Shown here: positions 1-10,985 of the stretch, piece after piece | Position numbering within the stretch: position 1 is the first letter of the stretch | How the letters are laid out: each line of letters opens with the position of its first letter | Assembly: GCF_032854445.1 (NCBI RefSeq) | Contig: NC_088307.1 | Span: 16,614,001 to 16,678,000 of the forward strand | DNA length: 64,000 nt | Reading direction: 5' to 3' | DNA from: Liolophura sinensis | Taxonomy: Eukaryota > Mollusca > Polyplacophora > Chitonida > Chitonidae | Notes under the pieces: generated by a model | Seen by the model: only the letters and a program-made list of their open reading frames with translations | Database searches by the model: none | Told to the model about the DNA's origin: nothing | Program-made: the position numbers and the translations under genes

Positions 1-1190
1 TTAAAATACAGACATATTGGTAATATTATTCCAGGATGTTTACGGCAGACTGGTTTTAAGGAAAATGGGGTAATCAGCTTTATCTAGGTCATGTGACTTT
101 GCGTCTATATTGGGGTATGTTGTACAATTAAAGATGTATTAAAGATATATTAATCTGTGAGGCATTGAGGGCCTGTCACCAGCCATCAGCCAAAATGCGT
201 CCAGGCAGACATTCGTCACCAGCCATCAGCCAAAATGGACGTTCCAAGTCAATATTCGCAAGGTCACATTCTGAAAAAGACGTTTAACACAAACCACTAA
301 AGACCTAAGAAAGTGTATAGTACAAAAGTAGGACGAAATCGTGCAAACAGGAGCAGTCAACAGTTTTTAATAATGTTGGAAAGACACAAGGTATGTTCTT
401 GGCGACTGTGTAAAATCAGTATTCAATTCGTGCTCTAGTGCTAATATACAACTGTTATGTAACCGGCGTGTACGGCGATCTTATGAATCTAAAGTCAGGC
501 ATATATATATATATGAACACTGATTGTTTCTCCGACGTTCGGAATGATTTGTAAGAGTCTCTGGTAACTACGACAAAATCTGTCTGACGGGAGACTAAAA
601 CGTAAGGACATGAACCGTAAAATATCATACTGAGACAGATGAACGTCTAAGTAATTCTATACAACTGAATAATGATGCAGATGCATTTATATCCGGTCAG
701 TTAACTGGTAATGGAATCACTTCGCTAGGGTGTTATAAAGGGAGAGCGTAAAGACATAAATTGGGGTGCAATTGTTGTAAGAAACAGCAATCTACTTGTA
801 GTCAGTGATAGAACCGGGCAAGACAAGGGATTAGAGTAGTGACATCTAAGACTGTTAGCCTCATTGAAGCCCATCTTTACTTGAACTCATTGGCGACTTT
901 AAACTTCTGGAGTACCATGAAATGTTGTCTGACATACACTGGCCAGTAGTACTAGATTTATATACAAGTAAAGTTTAATTTTCAATTAAGTGCCTAGTGA
1001 ATGACAGTCAATGAAAACATCAATAAATGACTGATGAATGGTTAATGAAACAGATAATTTCACATACGCCAGAAATGGAAAATGACTGAGTAAAATGGAT
1101 TGAAATCTCATAAGAATAGAATAAACAACATAATGAGTGCTGTGGGAGAAACGTTCTATTCAGCAGCACGTACATTTTTTTGGAGATACA
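1..1190. other. Non-coding stretch, no gene recognised
   Basis: I see no supported gene. Reading frames are short and show no family motif. There is a small AT dinucleotide run near 498-512, and a piece at about 195-450 that recurs at the far end of the window (listed separately). Confidence 0.6.
195..450 (-). repeat. Interspersed repeat fragment, possibly Penelope-like
   Basis: This stretch aligns by eye, with many mismatches, to 62270-62515 in the same orientation. Shared landmarks are the 'cagacattcgt' start, 'tttaacacaaac', the 'aaggtat.ttct' block and 'ggcgactg'. At the other copy the minus strand encodes a peptide resembling the end of a GIY-YIG-type endonuclease, so both may be pieces of one Penelope-like family. 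The repeat relation is seen; the family name is inference. Confidence 0.45.
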
Positions 1191-1194
1191 TAAC

Positions 1195-2790
1195 AGTAGA
1201 AAGTCGAACAGATATACCAGTAAACCAAAAAATCCCTGGTTTAGTGCAAACTGTGCAGAAATGAGAAAGGTATTTCTTATGTATGAAAAGTGTTATTGTT
1301 TGAACAGAAGTGACAATAATAAAGAACAGTTAGTTGGTGCTAGCAAAGACAATAAATAAGCTCTTGTACAAGTGCGTCCGGAGTACATAGACAACCATGT
1401 AAAGGAAATAAGATTGCTACATTTCAACGACCCGAAAGAGATCTCTGGAAGCTGCTTAACAAGGCTGCCGGATTGGAAGGAGAGAGAGTTTTGACATGCC
1501 ACTTTTTCATGAATACTTTTGTAATATGAATAATTGCAGTAATGTCTGATCAGCACAAATCGAGTCCTTAAATTATGAAATTAATATGAGTTGGGTGATC
1601 CTGTAAAGGCAGAGGAAATAGTTTGTGCAATTAAAAAGCCTAAACGCAATAAATTGTGTTGAACTGATTATTTTCGTGGTATATTTTGCACTTTATTGCC
1701 AATTATTGCGGAACCAGTCAAAACTCGATCTGCGTATTATCGTGATTATGTGTAAATTAGTACCCACGAAGGAAATTAGACCGTTTGTAAATATTCTTAT
1801 TTCTAGAGAACAGACACGGTTGGTGTCGAATAACACGGCAATTGTTAAATGGGTTTATGTGTAACGGTAACTGTATGTCGTAAAACCCTACTAGGATGCT
1901 GTCGGATCCTACGCACATCATACGCGGATGGTACACCCATCTTGTCTGTTTGATCGGCGTATGATGTGAAGATTTTCCTGTGATGTTACACCCTTCCGTG
2001 TCAGACATATCGTTTACATCCAACAGTACTGTACACACTGTGAAAAATGTTCACTTATCTCTGAAGCACAAACAGCTTTTTAAGAAAGAATATTCAACGA
2101 CAGACAATATTTTCTATAACATGCCATGATTAATTTTTTTATACAAAGGTAAACATAGACTGTACTGTATATTTGTTGATTTTTTTACAAGCTTTTGACA
2201 GTTTTACGAGAAGCACTACGGCAAAAGCTGGTGATATCTGGTGTTACACGCCAATATTTACAGCTAATACAAAATATGTATGCAAATATCAAGACCTGTA
2301 TCTCAGATGGTAAACTGCGCAGCGAATAATTTATGTGTCTGTCAGGGAGGAAATTGATCTACTCTGATGTTTTCATTGCTTTTTAACGATTTTGCCAGGT
2401 TTTTAGATGCAAGTGATGTCATTGTTGTTAGCTCACTCACTAAATGAAACGAGCTTCATGTTTTCTTGCAAATTTTGTAGTTGTTGTATGCAAATGATAC
2501 TATCATTTTTTCCTTACCGGAACACAAGCTTAATATTTGCATGCACTCAGTGCATTCTACAAATATTATAGACAAGACTAAAGTTGTTACGTTCTGTGAA
2601 CGAAAATGTACGACAAATGTCCTGTATTTTACCTTTAAATGTCGTGAAATTGCTGCCGATATCTTGGTGTTGACATGAAATATAATTGTTTGTGTTTGCA
2701 AGCCCAAAAGTAGTTGATCAACCAGTCCACGAAAGCATTGTTTGCAATGCACCACAAGTCTTCTAAGCTGATATTGCCATTTGATTGTAC
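1195..2790 (+). pseudogene. Degenerate LINE ORF2 remnant (reverse transcriptase)
   Basis: Scattered pieces in all three plus frames match the linker and reverse transcriptase of a non-LTR retrotransposon. Around 1230-1370 is a piece with KNPWFSANCAEMRKVF, typical of the region between endonuclease and RT. Around 2220-2340 is a piece resembling the palm (gene copy beginning LRQKLVISGV, then QNMYANIKTC). Around 2481-2570 is LLYANDTIIFS, a damaged form of the catalytic YADD box, followed by KTKVVTF, YLGVDM and the LINQSTKALFAM segment downstream. The enzyme would copy LINE RNA into chromosomal DNA. It is riddled with stops and shifts, so it is long dead. The exact clade (RTE-, Jockey- or CR1-like) cannot be told by eye. 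Confidence 0.7.
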
Positions 2791-2794
2791 AATT

Positions 2795-2945
2795 AATTAA
2801 TTAATTTATTTATTTATTTCATCGGTGTTTTACGCCGTACTCAAGACCATTTCACTTATACGACGGCGGCCAGCATCATGGTGAGTGGAAACCGATTGGA
2901 CAACCGATTTGATGAAATGGTTCGCCCAGTATGTGGATGCATACA
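2795..2945 (-). repeat. SINE-1, truncated copy
   Basis: It starts with the TTTATTTATTT tail and continues with the family core 'ttttacgccgtactcaag' and 'cgacggcggccagcat'. It lacks the tRNA-like head. Full copies lie at 8578-8848 and 37270-37535. Confidence 0.8.
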
Positions 2946-3707
2946 GATGCTAAATCTGTGGCTTCGTGTTTCTAAAACCAAACACGTGCGAATAACTTAA
3001 TCTTAAATTTCTAAAGAGTACATTTGGGCTGAAATCTAGTAATCCAAACTATGCTGTCTGTGGTGAAATGGGTGTTTCCCAACGTATATTCGTATCTATA
3101 ACATTTTGATTATACTGGCTGAAACAAATTAAGTCCAGTCGAAGTAAACTATAACATATTAAGTATAAATTTATGTTCTCACCCTACAACCCCAATATTT
3201 CCACTCCCAAGCGGTACGCTATTGTTGTCGGAGTAAACTAATGAAATTATGGTTTCAACAGTATACATGTACATTTTAACTTAGTACGCCTACCTGTATG
3301 TGAGATTTTTAGAGCGAAAACTAGTCTTTCATAATCTAAAGCTAATTGAATTGTAAATGTTTTATTTAAAACATTTTTTTGAAAAAAGCGTAATATTAGT
3401 GACATCAACAGGTTCCTTCACAAATACACATTAGGATATCATCTTGTATAAATGCATGATTTATCAAAAAAATAGACAAAAAACAGCAATGATCGTAAAT
3501 TTATAATTTTTACACTGTGTCTGGCCTGTTTTTGTTAAGCACATTTAAGCGTTGGACTTGTTGCCAAAGAAGGAATACAGAGCATGAAGCCATTTACCAT
3601 AAAAAGAATCGCCGAGATCGTGACTCTCAGTGAAAAGGCCAAGGCCTTCTATCTTGCATAAAAATAGTACCAATTTTTAAATGTGATTTTCATTGGTTAA
3701 CGCTTTA
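2946..3707. other. Intergenic, nothing recognised
   Basis: AT-rich sequence without a supported reading frame, RNA gene or repeat that I can identify. Confidence 0.5.
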
Positions 3708-4045
3708 TGAGTGAGTGAGTGATTGGGGTTTAAAGTCGTACTCAACAATTTTTCAGTCATATGACGACGAAGGAATCCTTAGGGTGCATGTACGTGTAAT
3801 GTGCCTCCTTGTAGCAGGACGGATTTCCACCGCTCTTTTATCTAGTGCTGCTTCACTGAGACGACTTACCGAAGGCAAATAAGCCGCCCCGCACGAGCCA
3901 TTATACTGATACGGGTCAACAGGTCGTTGCACTATCCCCTTCATGCTGAACGCCAAGCGAGGAAGTTACAACTTCCTCTTTTAAAGTCTTAGGTGTGACT
4001 CGATCAAGGTTTGATCCTGGATCTACTGGTCCAGAACGCTTTATG
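3708..4045 (-). repeat. SINE-2, near full-length copy
   Basis: It begins with GAGTGAGTGAGTG and 'ttcagtcatatgacgacgaa', and runs to the tRNA-like end 'gatcctggatctactggt'. The plus-strand reference copy is at 63672-64000, where the tRNA-related head with A and B boxes is clear. Confidence 0.85.
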
Positions 4046-5172
4046 ACGTTGAGCAATTAACATTGCTCTATGGAATTGAGGGCATAATATTATTTTAAAA
4101 GCTTTGCTTTAATTGACTACTTGAAGACAGAAACCATAATTTCATTCCGATTCACATACACTGTTTCACATAGACTTGTTGAGAAAAGAAACAATCTTAT
4201 TATTTCTGTGCTGTCTGATACACTGTCTCACATTCGGTTTGCTTTGCCTACTTATTTCCGCTCAAAACGCAATTTTTTAATCCATCTACTACTTGGAATG
4301 CACATTAAGCTACTATTCATTGTACTTCATTGAACTGTACTGATAAGAAGCACGGAAATGACCTTTGAATAAATAATGACTAATGCATTTGACGTTAAGT
4401 CTTATGAATAGTGCGCTTGTCGTTGTAGGTAAACTTGATAACCATTGATCTGCAAGCTTTGGCTCGATACAGGTCTTGGTCTAAAACATTTGGACTGTTG
4501 TCACTAGGGAATTGTAAATCATGCTGAATAATTTCAGGTTTCAATCCTTTCTCACCTTTTTACAAGAGGTTTCAAACGACTATAAAATCTACATTTGTCA
4601 CAGTCCATAAAGATTTTGATTAGAGATATAAACTCAAACGTGCTTTTTGCTTTTAGGTTTGTATCAAGTCAACTACATTTACTATTCTGTTTCTGGTCTT
4701 TCCAGTCCTGAACTTAAGCTTAAACATAGCTATTATTCTTTGTACTGTTCTCACAAGGTAACTCATGTAAGTCATTATTGAAAATGCCTTTATGTTTGAT
4801 ATTTTAATTGATTGAAACGATCGAGCATACTCTGGTAAACACCAGCTATGCCAACAGCGTTCGTTGGGCATGACCTGCACTTTAGTGTATGTAGAAACTC
4901 ATGGGAATGGTGACTTTGACAGAGGTTTATCTCGAGACAAGTCTGGTGGAAAATGTCTGTTTAAATATAACTCCGGGGACAACAGTCCAGTTTGACAATA
5001 AATCCATTAGACCATTGTTTAAATGTGGCCAAGTGAGAATCGATTGCCAAAGAGTAAAGCTTTTCGCATTTGTATTTTCAAAGTCGTTGGACATTACTTA
5101 TTCAAAGGCTTTATATTGGTAAACTCTATTGGTGCATGTACTATTCAGGTCCGCAGACTTACATTATATGTA

Positions 5173-5186
5173 GAATATATATATAC
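5173..5186 (+). promoter_or_regulatory. Candidate TATA element of GPCR copy 1
   Basis: The run GAATATATATATAC lies 73 bases upstream of the chosen start codon and is retained in the duplicate at 28758-28773. Position and composition fit a TATA box, but a simple AT repeat is an equally good reading. Confidence 0.3.
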
Positions 5187-5258
5187 ACCAGAGATATCCT
5201 GCGTTCTCTATTTCGATACACGCTTCCAGTCTCGCAGCTTGTGAAGTGCAGAACTACC

Positions 5259-7014
5259 ATGAGTGACAACGCTACCTACACTGATGCATGGCAGTTGGAT
5301 GAATCCGGAAAGATTATAACGAGTGTCATTTTTTGCGGCATCATCCTCACAGGGGGTATAGGCAATGTGTCCGTGATTGCCCTGATAGTGCTAGTGAGGA
5401 AACTACATTCCAGAGTGAACATGTGTCTGGCATGTCTGGCTTTGGCTGATTTGGTGGTTTTGGTTTTCTTGCCCATTATTCCATTGAATATTCTTCACGA
5501 CCTGGACGATTCGACTCTAGGACAGAATTTCTGTAAGTGATTTTTGAAAGTTTGTATCCTGGTTTCTACCTTGAAAATAATAACCGCTACATTACTACAT
5601 TTACCTCGTTGGCCCTTACTGTAAGCTGTGTGATAAATAAAAACATTTTCTGTACTGAACATTTTCTGAAAGAAATATTTGCATAATTACATTATTATTT
5701 CTGTGAGTAATGTTTTACGTAGAATACAACAATAGTAAATAAAAATTGTTGGTATTATCAGTAGAGGGCAAATTAGTAAACATTTAATGAGCATACTACC
5801 AGGAGAAACCATAAAAGTCAACGTGCAAACAAACTAAATTCTTTAGTAAGAGAACTATATCTCAGGCGTTTTTATCGCTTAAATAATAAACTTAACTAGT
5901 GATTTAAACATGATGTATTTTATTTATTTATGTGATTGGTGTTTTACACCGAATATTTCATTTCTACGATAACGGCCAGCATTATGGTGGAAAAAAACCG
6001 GCAAGAGCCCAATAGAAACCCACGACCAAAAAAAGGATTCTTAATGACATTAGACTTTATCGCTTGAACACGTGTGCCCACATTCTATCTACATTAACTA
6101 TTGTGGCAACATACCACAATATTTTACTAGTCAAGTGTTATTCGGTTGTTTTAAAATTAAGGATTTCCTTTCTTCTACGTGGCTTGTTACCGTTGTTAGC
6201 AAACATAACGCTTGTGTACGATTTTAAGCTCGGTTTTCCACACTGCTTCTTTTAATAAAATATCTTGCTCTGTTGCCTTTTAGGTGTTTTTATCAATTCC
6301 ATTGATAGAGGAGCTCTGGCCTGCTCTACCTTGATTTTTGTGCTTGTTGGAGTGGAGCGTTATACGGTTTTGTGTCATCCGTTGAAGTCGTTAAATTGGT
6401 GGACCCGGAAGAAGGTCTCTCTGTTCTTGGTCATCATCTTACTGGTCACCGTTGCGGTTTCCATACCTTATGGGTTCGCCACGACATATGAAAAGGTGAT
6501 CTCTGATGATAATACAACAGCAGTATATTGTTTCATGACCTGGGATAATCCGTGGTTGGAGCATTATGAAACTGCTGTAAATTGTGTTTTTTTCTTTGTG
6601 CCTATTCCCGTGTTGTGCTTTCTGTACGGTAAGATGATTATCGCTTTGAAGACAAAGGTGCCACAAAGCGACGACCATGGAACCGGTGTAAGGGGAGCAT
6701 CTAAGTCACGTTCTAAAGTTGCTAAAATGCTCTTGGTTGTAGTTAGTGTTTTCGTTATCTGTCTTCTGCCATTTACAGTTTACCTTTTTGTAGATATCTA
6801 TGCCACGGATGTCATTAAATCAATGGATGACAGATCATTTTTCATTATGAACTGGTCTACGCGAATTGTATTCTACATCAACCACGCGTCAAACCCGGTT
6901 GTATATTTTCTTATGTCTGACAATTTCCGGGAAGCCTTCAAGACAGTTTTTTGCAGGAGATGTAAAACAGTGAAACCGCCTGAATCCGTACGCACGATTT
7001 CCTCATCTCTGTGA
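5259..7014 (+). CDS. Rhodopsin-like (class A) GPCR, copy 1, two exons
   Basis: This encodes a seven-transmembrane receptor of about 334 residues, expected at the plasma membrane and coupling to G proteins. Exon 1 is 5259-5532 and exon 2 is 6284-7014. The intron has GTAAGT and TTTTAG borders, and its phase-1 junction creates the conserved TM3 cysteine codon. Exon 1 holds a short N-terminus with an NAT glycosylation sequon, TM1 with GN, and TM2 with LALADL. Exon 2 holds VERY at the end of TM3 (DRY variant), a TYCF/VYCF-type loop-2 cysteine, CLLP in TM6 in place of the common CWxP, and HASNPVVYF (NPxxY) in TM7. Helix 8 (FREAF) and a cysteine pair follow. The C-terminus SSSL fits a PDZ ligand. 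The style is that of a peptide receptor, but I cannot name the ligand. The frame is open, and it is the closest relative of copy 2. Confidence 0.9.
5918..6005 (-). repeat. SINE-1 fragment inside the GPCR copy 1 intron
   Basis: It shows the TTTATTTATTT tail, 'gattggtgttttacaccg' and 'ataacggccagcattatgg'. The same insertion sits at 29500-29620 in the duplicated intron, so it predates the duplication. Confidence 0.75.
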
Positions 7015-7159
7015 GGGGACGTCATTTTCCTGACACCCGACGGTTGTCTTCGTCAGAAAATTTCAACTGGCATTTTGATGTCCCCCAAGGTCACCTCACT
7101 ACACGGAAAATCTCACCTCATAATGCCTACACCCGACCTATGTAAAAAGTCTGTTTGAT

Positions 7160-7315
7160 CCGATGTATTTGTTTCATTGTTGTTTAACGCCGTGCTCAAG
7201 AACTGTTCACATATAGGATTGCGGTATTATGGGTGGAAAAAAACAGCAGTGCCTGGAGGAAACTACTGAACTGTGGCAAGTTACCGACGAACTTTCCGTC
7301 GCCTGAAGTACAAGA
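7160..7315 (-). repeat. SINE-1, diverged copy
   Basis: A weak match to the SINE-1 core: 'tttaacgccgtgctcaag', then 'ggcggtattatgggtgg'-like sequence and the 'ggcaagtt.ccgacg' block. It lies downstream of the GPCR stop codon and is shared with 30775-30925. Confidence 0.6.
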
Positions 7316-7544
7316 TTTCACACCATGTCGATTTTAAAAAATGGTGATCATAAAAAAGAGCGTCGTTGACTTACTTTGGTGCAAAATCAAAAGAAATCGC
7401 TGTGAACATCCACTTCACGAGTGATAAACCCTTGAGATTTAAATGCAAGCACTTTAAACTGTTTGTGACACCCAGTTCCAAGTTCAACCTGACACATGGG
7501 TCAGAGATTTAGTGACAAGGGTGAGTGGGGCGTCAGTACTCTTT

Positions 7545-7865
7545 CGAGTGAGTGAGTGAGTGCTTGGGGTTTGAAGTCGTACTCAACAATTTTTCAGTCA
7601 TATGATGACGAAGGAATCCTTAAGGTGCATGTACGTGTAATGTGCCTCCTTGTTGCAGGGCGGATTTCCACCGCTCTTTTATTTAGTGCTGCTTCACTGA
7701 GACGTCTTACCGAGGGCAAATAAGCCATTATACTGATACGGGTCAACCAGTCGTTGCACTATCCCCTTCATGCTGAACGCCAAGCGAGGAAGTTACAACT
7801 CCCTCTTTTAAAGTCTTAGGTGTGACTCGAACAAGAATTGATCCTGGATCCACCGGTCCCGACAC
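7545..7865 (-). repeat. SINE-2 copy
   Basis: It runs from the GAGTGAGTGAGTG start through 'ttttcagtcatatgatgacg' to 'gatcctggatccaccggt'. A short internal deletion removes the 'gccccgcacgag' stretch seen in the 3708-4045 copy. It is shared with 31160-31485. Confidence 0.85.
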
Positions 7866-8344
7866 TTTTTCGATGGTGTCACTCCGACATTTTCTTATAT
7901 ATAAATGGGTACATTGACAACCACACGTCTTTATTTACAGACTCTATGAGTTTCTATCGATGCATGTACAATGAAATATGAATTCTTGTAATAAATAAAT
8001 ACTCCAGTGATCTTCTGTTCATAAGTGTTATTCACACATTTCATTGTTTTTATAGTATTGCTGTTTGTGATGAGTATGAGCATTACGTAATGAGTATTCC
8101 TAGACCAACAACATCTAATCAATTACCTCCTTCCAATTGATTGTTTTTTTTTTACCTAATTCTGCTTAAGTCGTGTTGGTAGCGGATGTATGAGTTACTA
8201 TATATTAAGCATTTACACGAACAGTGAAAAGAATTGGTGCATGATGACAGGAAACCGGATTTCATCGGTTACGTGTGAGTAGCCCAAAATGTAGCCTTTT
8301 ATAGCACCTGTCAACTTCAACAATCGTAAAAGGTTCGTCACTAT
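7866..8344. other. Intergenic, nothing recognised
   Basis: There is no supported gene. The sequence is retained almost unchanged in the duplicate (31486-31957), which reflects recent duplication and is not evidence of function. Confidence 0.5.
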
Positions 8345-8522
8345 GATTTTTGGCGACTATCCTTGTTGAAACCCTGGACATGTGTTTGTGATTGGCGATG
8401 AGAAACTACATTCCACTGTGAGCCTGTGTCTGGTATATCTAGCCATGACTGACTTGATGATTCTTTATTTTTACCCATGGTAGCCTTGAATATTCTTTAC
8501 GACGTGGGCACTTCTTTAGGAC
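8345..8522 (+). pseudogene. GPCR relic, exon 1 (TM1-TM2)
   Basis: Damaged copy of the first exon of the cluster's receptor. Readable pieces are the end of TM1 (VFVIG), KLHST, the CLVYLAMTDLMIL segment of TM2 and the YDVGTSLG piece that normally precedes the splice donor. The frame is broken by deletions around 8408 and 8480, and the beginning and second exon are missing. It is duplicated at 31958-32135. Confidence 0.8.
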
Positions 8523-8577
8523 TACATGGCCCAGAATAAGAGGGTAACAACCATGCTCTGTAGAAACACAAACAAAA

Positions 8578-8848
8578 GATCTTTTATTACCGAGGCCTCC
8601 GTGGTTAGCGCGCTGGCGCAGCGTAGTGACCCAGAAGCCTCTCACCAATGCGGTCGCTATGAGTTAAAGACCAGCTCATGCTGGCTTCGTCTCCGACTGT
8701 ACGTGTGAAGGTCTACCAGCAACCTGCGGATGGTCGTGGGTTCATCCGGGCTCTGCCCGGTTTCCACCCACCATAATGCTGACCGCCGTAGTATAAGTGA
8801 AATATTCTTGAGTTACGGCGTTAAACACCAATCAAATAAATAAATCTT
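8578..8848 (+). repeat. SINE-1, full-length copy
   Basis: The head 'gcctccgtggttagcgcgct' resembles a tRNA A-box region, and 'gcggtcgctatgagttaaag' a decayed B box. The core contains 'gcatgctggc', 'cggatggtcgtggg' and 'cgccgtagtataagtg'. The tail is AAATAAATAAAT. This is the best view of SINE-1 in plus orientation. Confidence 0.85.
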
Positions 8849-9638
8849 TGATTACCAAAACAGTGTTTGTATTTCTAGCTTGAGCTAGGACTTTTGACTG
8901 ATCCTCAGCAGTAAAATTACCTACAAGTCTGCATCCTAGACACAATAACATATGCAATATTACGGACACTATAAACTTCCAGGGCGTTGTGAGACCGGGC
9001 CTTGGCTCATTGGTTGAAATAAAAGCCAGGCACTGGCACCAAGAACGAAGAAACACAGAGAATACATTTCTGAACATTTATTGACAATCGGTGAGGGAGT
9101 TTGTCGGTTTGGCTTGGACGGGTCCGCGTCTGCAAAGACGTACGCCAGTCAACCGTTTCCTACTAATTCAACACTTTAAAATATCCAGGGTCTGACCATC
9201 CTTTTTTTAGGTCTCCCAACCCAAACCACCTAAACCAGTGGAACATTCCAGTTATTACTCAGGTCTTCTAACAGTGCCAGTTAGGTGTTTGGTCGCTGAA
9301 AATCAACAACAGAATGCAGATTACCTTTAGAACAGGGTACTTACAGTTACATAGAGTCACGTGACCTATCAAAGACACCAGCGTCATCTATTGTCATGTA
9401 ATAACAACAATTCACAAGGAGTATAAGTGTTAGCAGTGAAGTGACAAGATAATATTTGTACACGAGACAATATATGCATGTAAAGATAAAGAGTTGGTAT
9501 CATTACCCACGCCTCCGTGCGACTCGCCCACGAGTCCTAGAATGCTCGTGCGTAAGTCCGATTGGGTTTCCGATTGGCAATCTTGAGTTCGCCAGTAGGC
9601 CGGAAAGGTGAAACTGTATCTTCTAAAATCACCGGGGA
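8849..9638. other. Conserved-in-duplicate non-coding stretch
   Basis: No gene is supported. It lies between SINE-1 and the Gypsy remnant and could include the Gypsy 3' terminal repeat, since Gypsy reads on the minus strand, but I cannot define repeat ends. Confidence 0.4.
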
Positions 9639-10392
9639 CGTACTCAGGAGAGCTTTTCCGCCTGCTTCTTACTTATTCTCCGACTGATAATCACAATCAC
9701 AATAATGAAGCATGTCTTCATTTGATGCTTACCGGCAATGTGTTACAACACATCCCCAGGGGTTCTGAATATTTCAGGACACAAAGGACATTTAGGCATG
9801 ACTCTATATTTGTACACTACCGGCTTGAATCGTGCGATTCCATGGTCTGAAGCAGTTTGCCACGAGGGCCAGTCTATGGTCCAACAGCAGTCTGACTGAG
9901 GTAAACGCCATAGAGATGGTAATCGCCGAAGCGCCGTGGAGTCTGGCTTGAAGTCGTCGCTTGCAATGGTTATGGCGCCGGTGAGTCTGGATCTTCTCCC
10001 ACCATCGTCTCGGCTATGTGTAACTGATCAGAGTGTTCATACCCATTTTCTGGTCGAGGGGTTTTCTGCTGCCGACATCCCCTTCTCGTTTGGCTTTACC
10101 CCCATATTGCTGAAGCGGTGAAGGAAATCTATCCGCCTTCATTGGATTTAAAGGAGACAACAGATAGTCCTGTTGGTACATCTTATTTGGATCTATATCT
10201 GTACAAAGACGAACAAGGTCTCCTTTCAATATACTAAAGGGTACTGCATATGGCGTATACATATCTCGCCTTGTAGCATTTGTCAGATCTTGCGTTTATT
10301 GTGATGACTTTAATCTGCGTCGCAAGTTGCTAGTTCAAAAACTAGTTTGTCAAGGATACTCCATCAAACGCCTTCATTCTAAGTTTGTCAAA
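9639..10392 (+). mobile_element. Copy-A-specific insertion with reverse-transcriptase-like fragment
   Basis: The duplicate at 33400-33430 lacks this block. There 'tcttctaaaa' runs directly into 'ttttacaatacaatctct', which in copy A lies after the block. On the plus strand, 10135-10400 reads LDLKETTDSPVGTSYLDLYL, then TAYGVYISRLVAF, DFNLRRKLLVQKLVCQGYS and KRLHSKFVKFYN. This pattern resembles the C-terminal part of retroelement polyproteins common in aquatic invertebrates. That resemblance is from memory and untested. One internal stop is present. Either it inserted in copy A or was lost from copy B. Confidence 0.45.
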
Positions 10393-10985
10393 TTTTACAA
10401 TACAATCTCTGGCGATCTGCATTGTGATCAACCACATAGACGGCGCTGTTATTGTAATATATGTCACGTACACGGTACTTAACAACATAGGTGGCGCTGG
10501 TTGCCCAGTGTAACCGTCTATCTTGGCAACTTTTAGACAGACCAGCATGTCATGTGTAACATCATAGATGGCGCCTCTTGTAGTATGAGATCTTTACATA
10601 TTAACGGGAAAGACGTAATCGTCCGTTACTTTTGAATCACAATCTGTTCCGTTAAGGTCTGTAAAGCTCGTCATTTACGAACTGTATCTAATACCGCTTG
10701 ACCTGGGGCTAGGGGCCGTAAAGGTAACCATGATCATTACATCTGCATGATGCATTTATAAACAGTTGCAATCAAAGCGCGACTGAGATACTTGTTTAAA
10801 TGTTATTCGACCTGGACCTCATTCATTTACTAAGAATTTGAACCTTGATATGGAATTCATGCCTGGATTATTCACTGTCTGCCCGGCATCATTGAAAACT
10901 GATGACCGCTTCTCTCTTGTGTGTTACCGGCTTTTTTTCTTATTTGTAGAATTTCTTACATACATTTGTATTTGGGAGCTAGTGT
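10393..10985. other. Region downstream of Gypsy remnant
   Basis: I see no supported gene. It corresponds to 33430-34060 in the other copy and may contain Gypsy terminal sequence on the minus strand. Confidence 0.4.

Noticed and set aside
5276-5476. Antisense open frame opposite GPCR exon 1 (also opposite exon 2 and in the other copies)
   Set aside because: It mirrors codon composition of the real plus-strand receptor and has no motif of its own.
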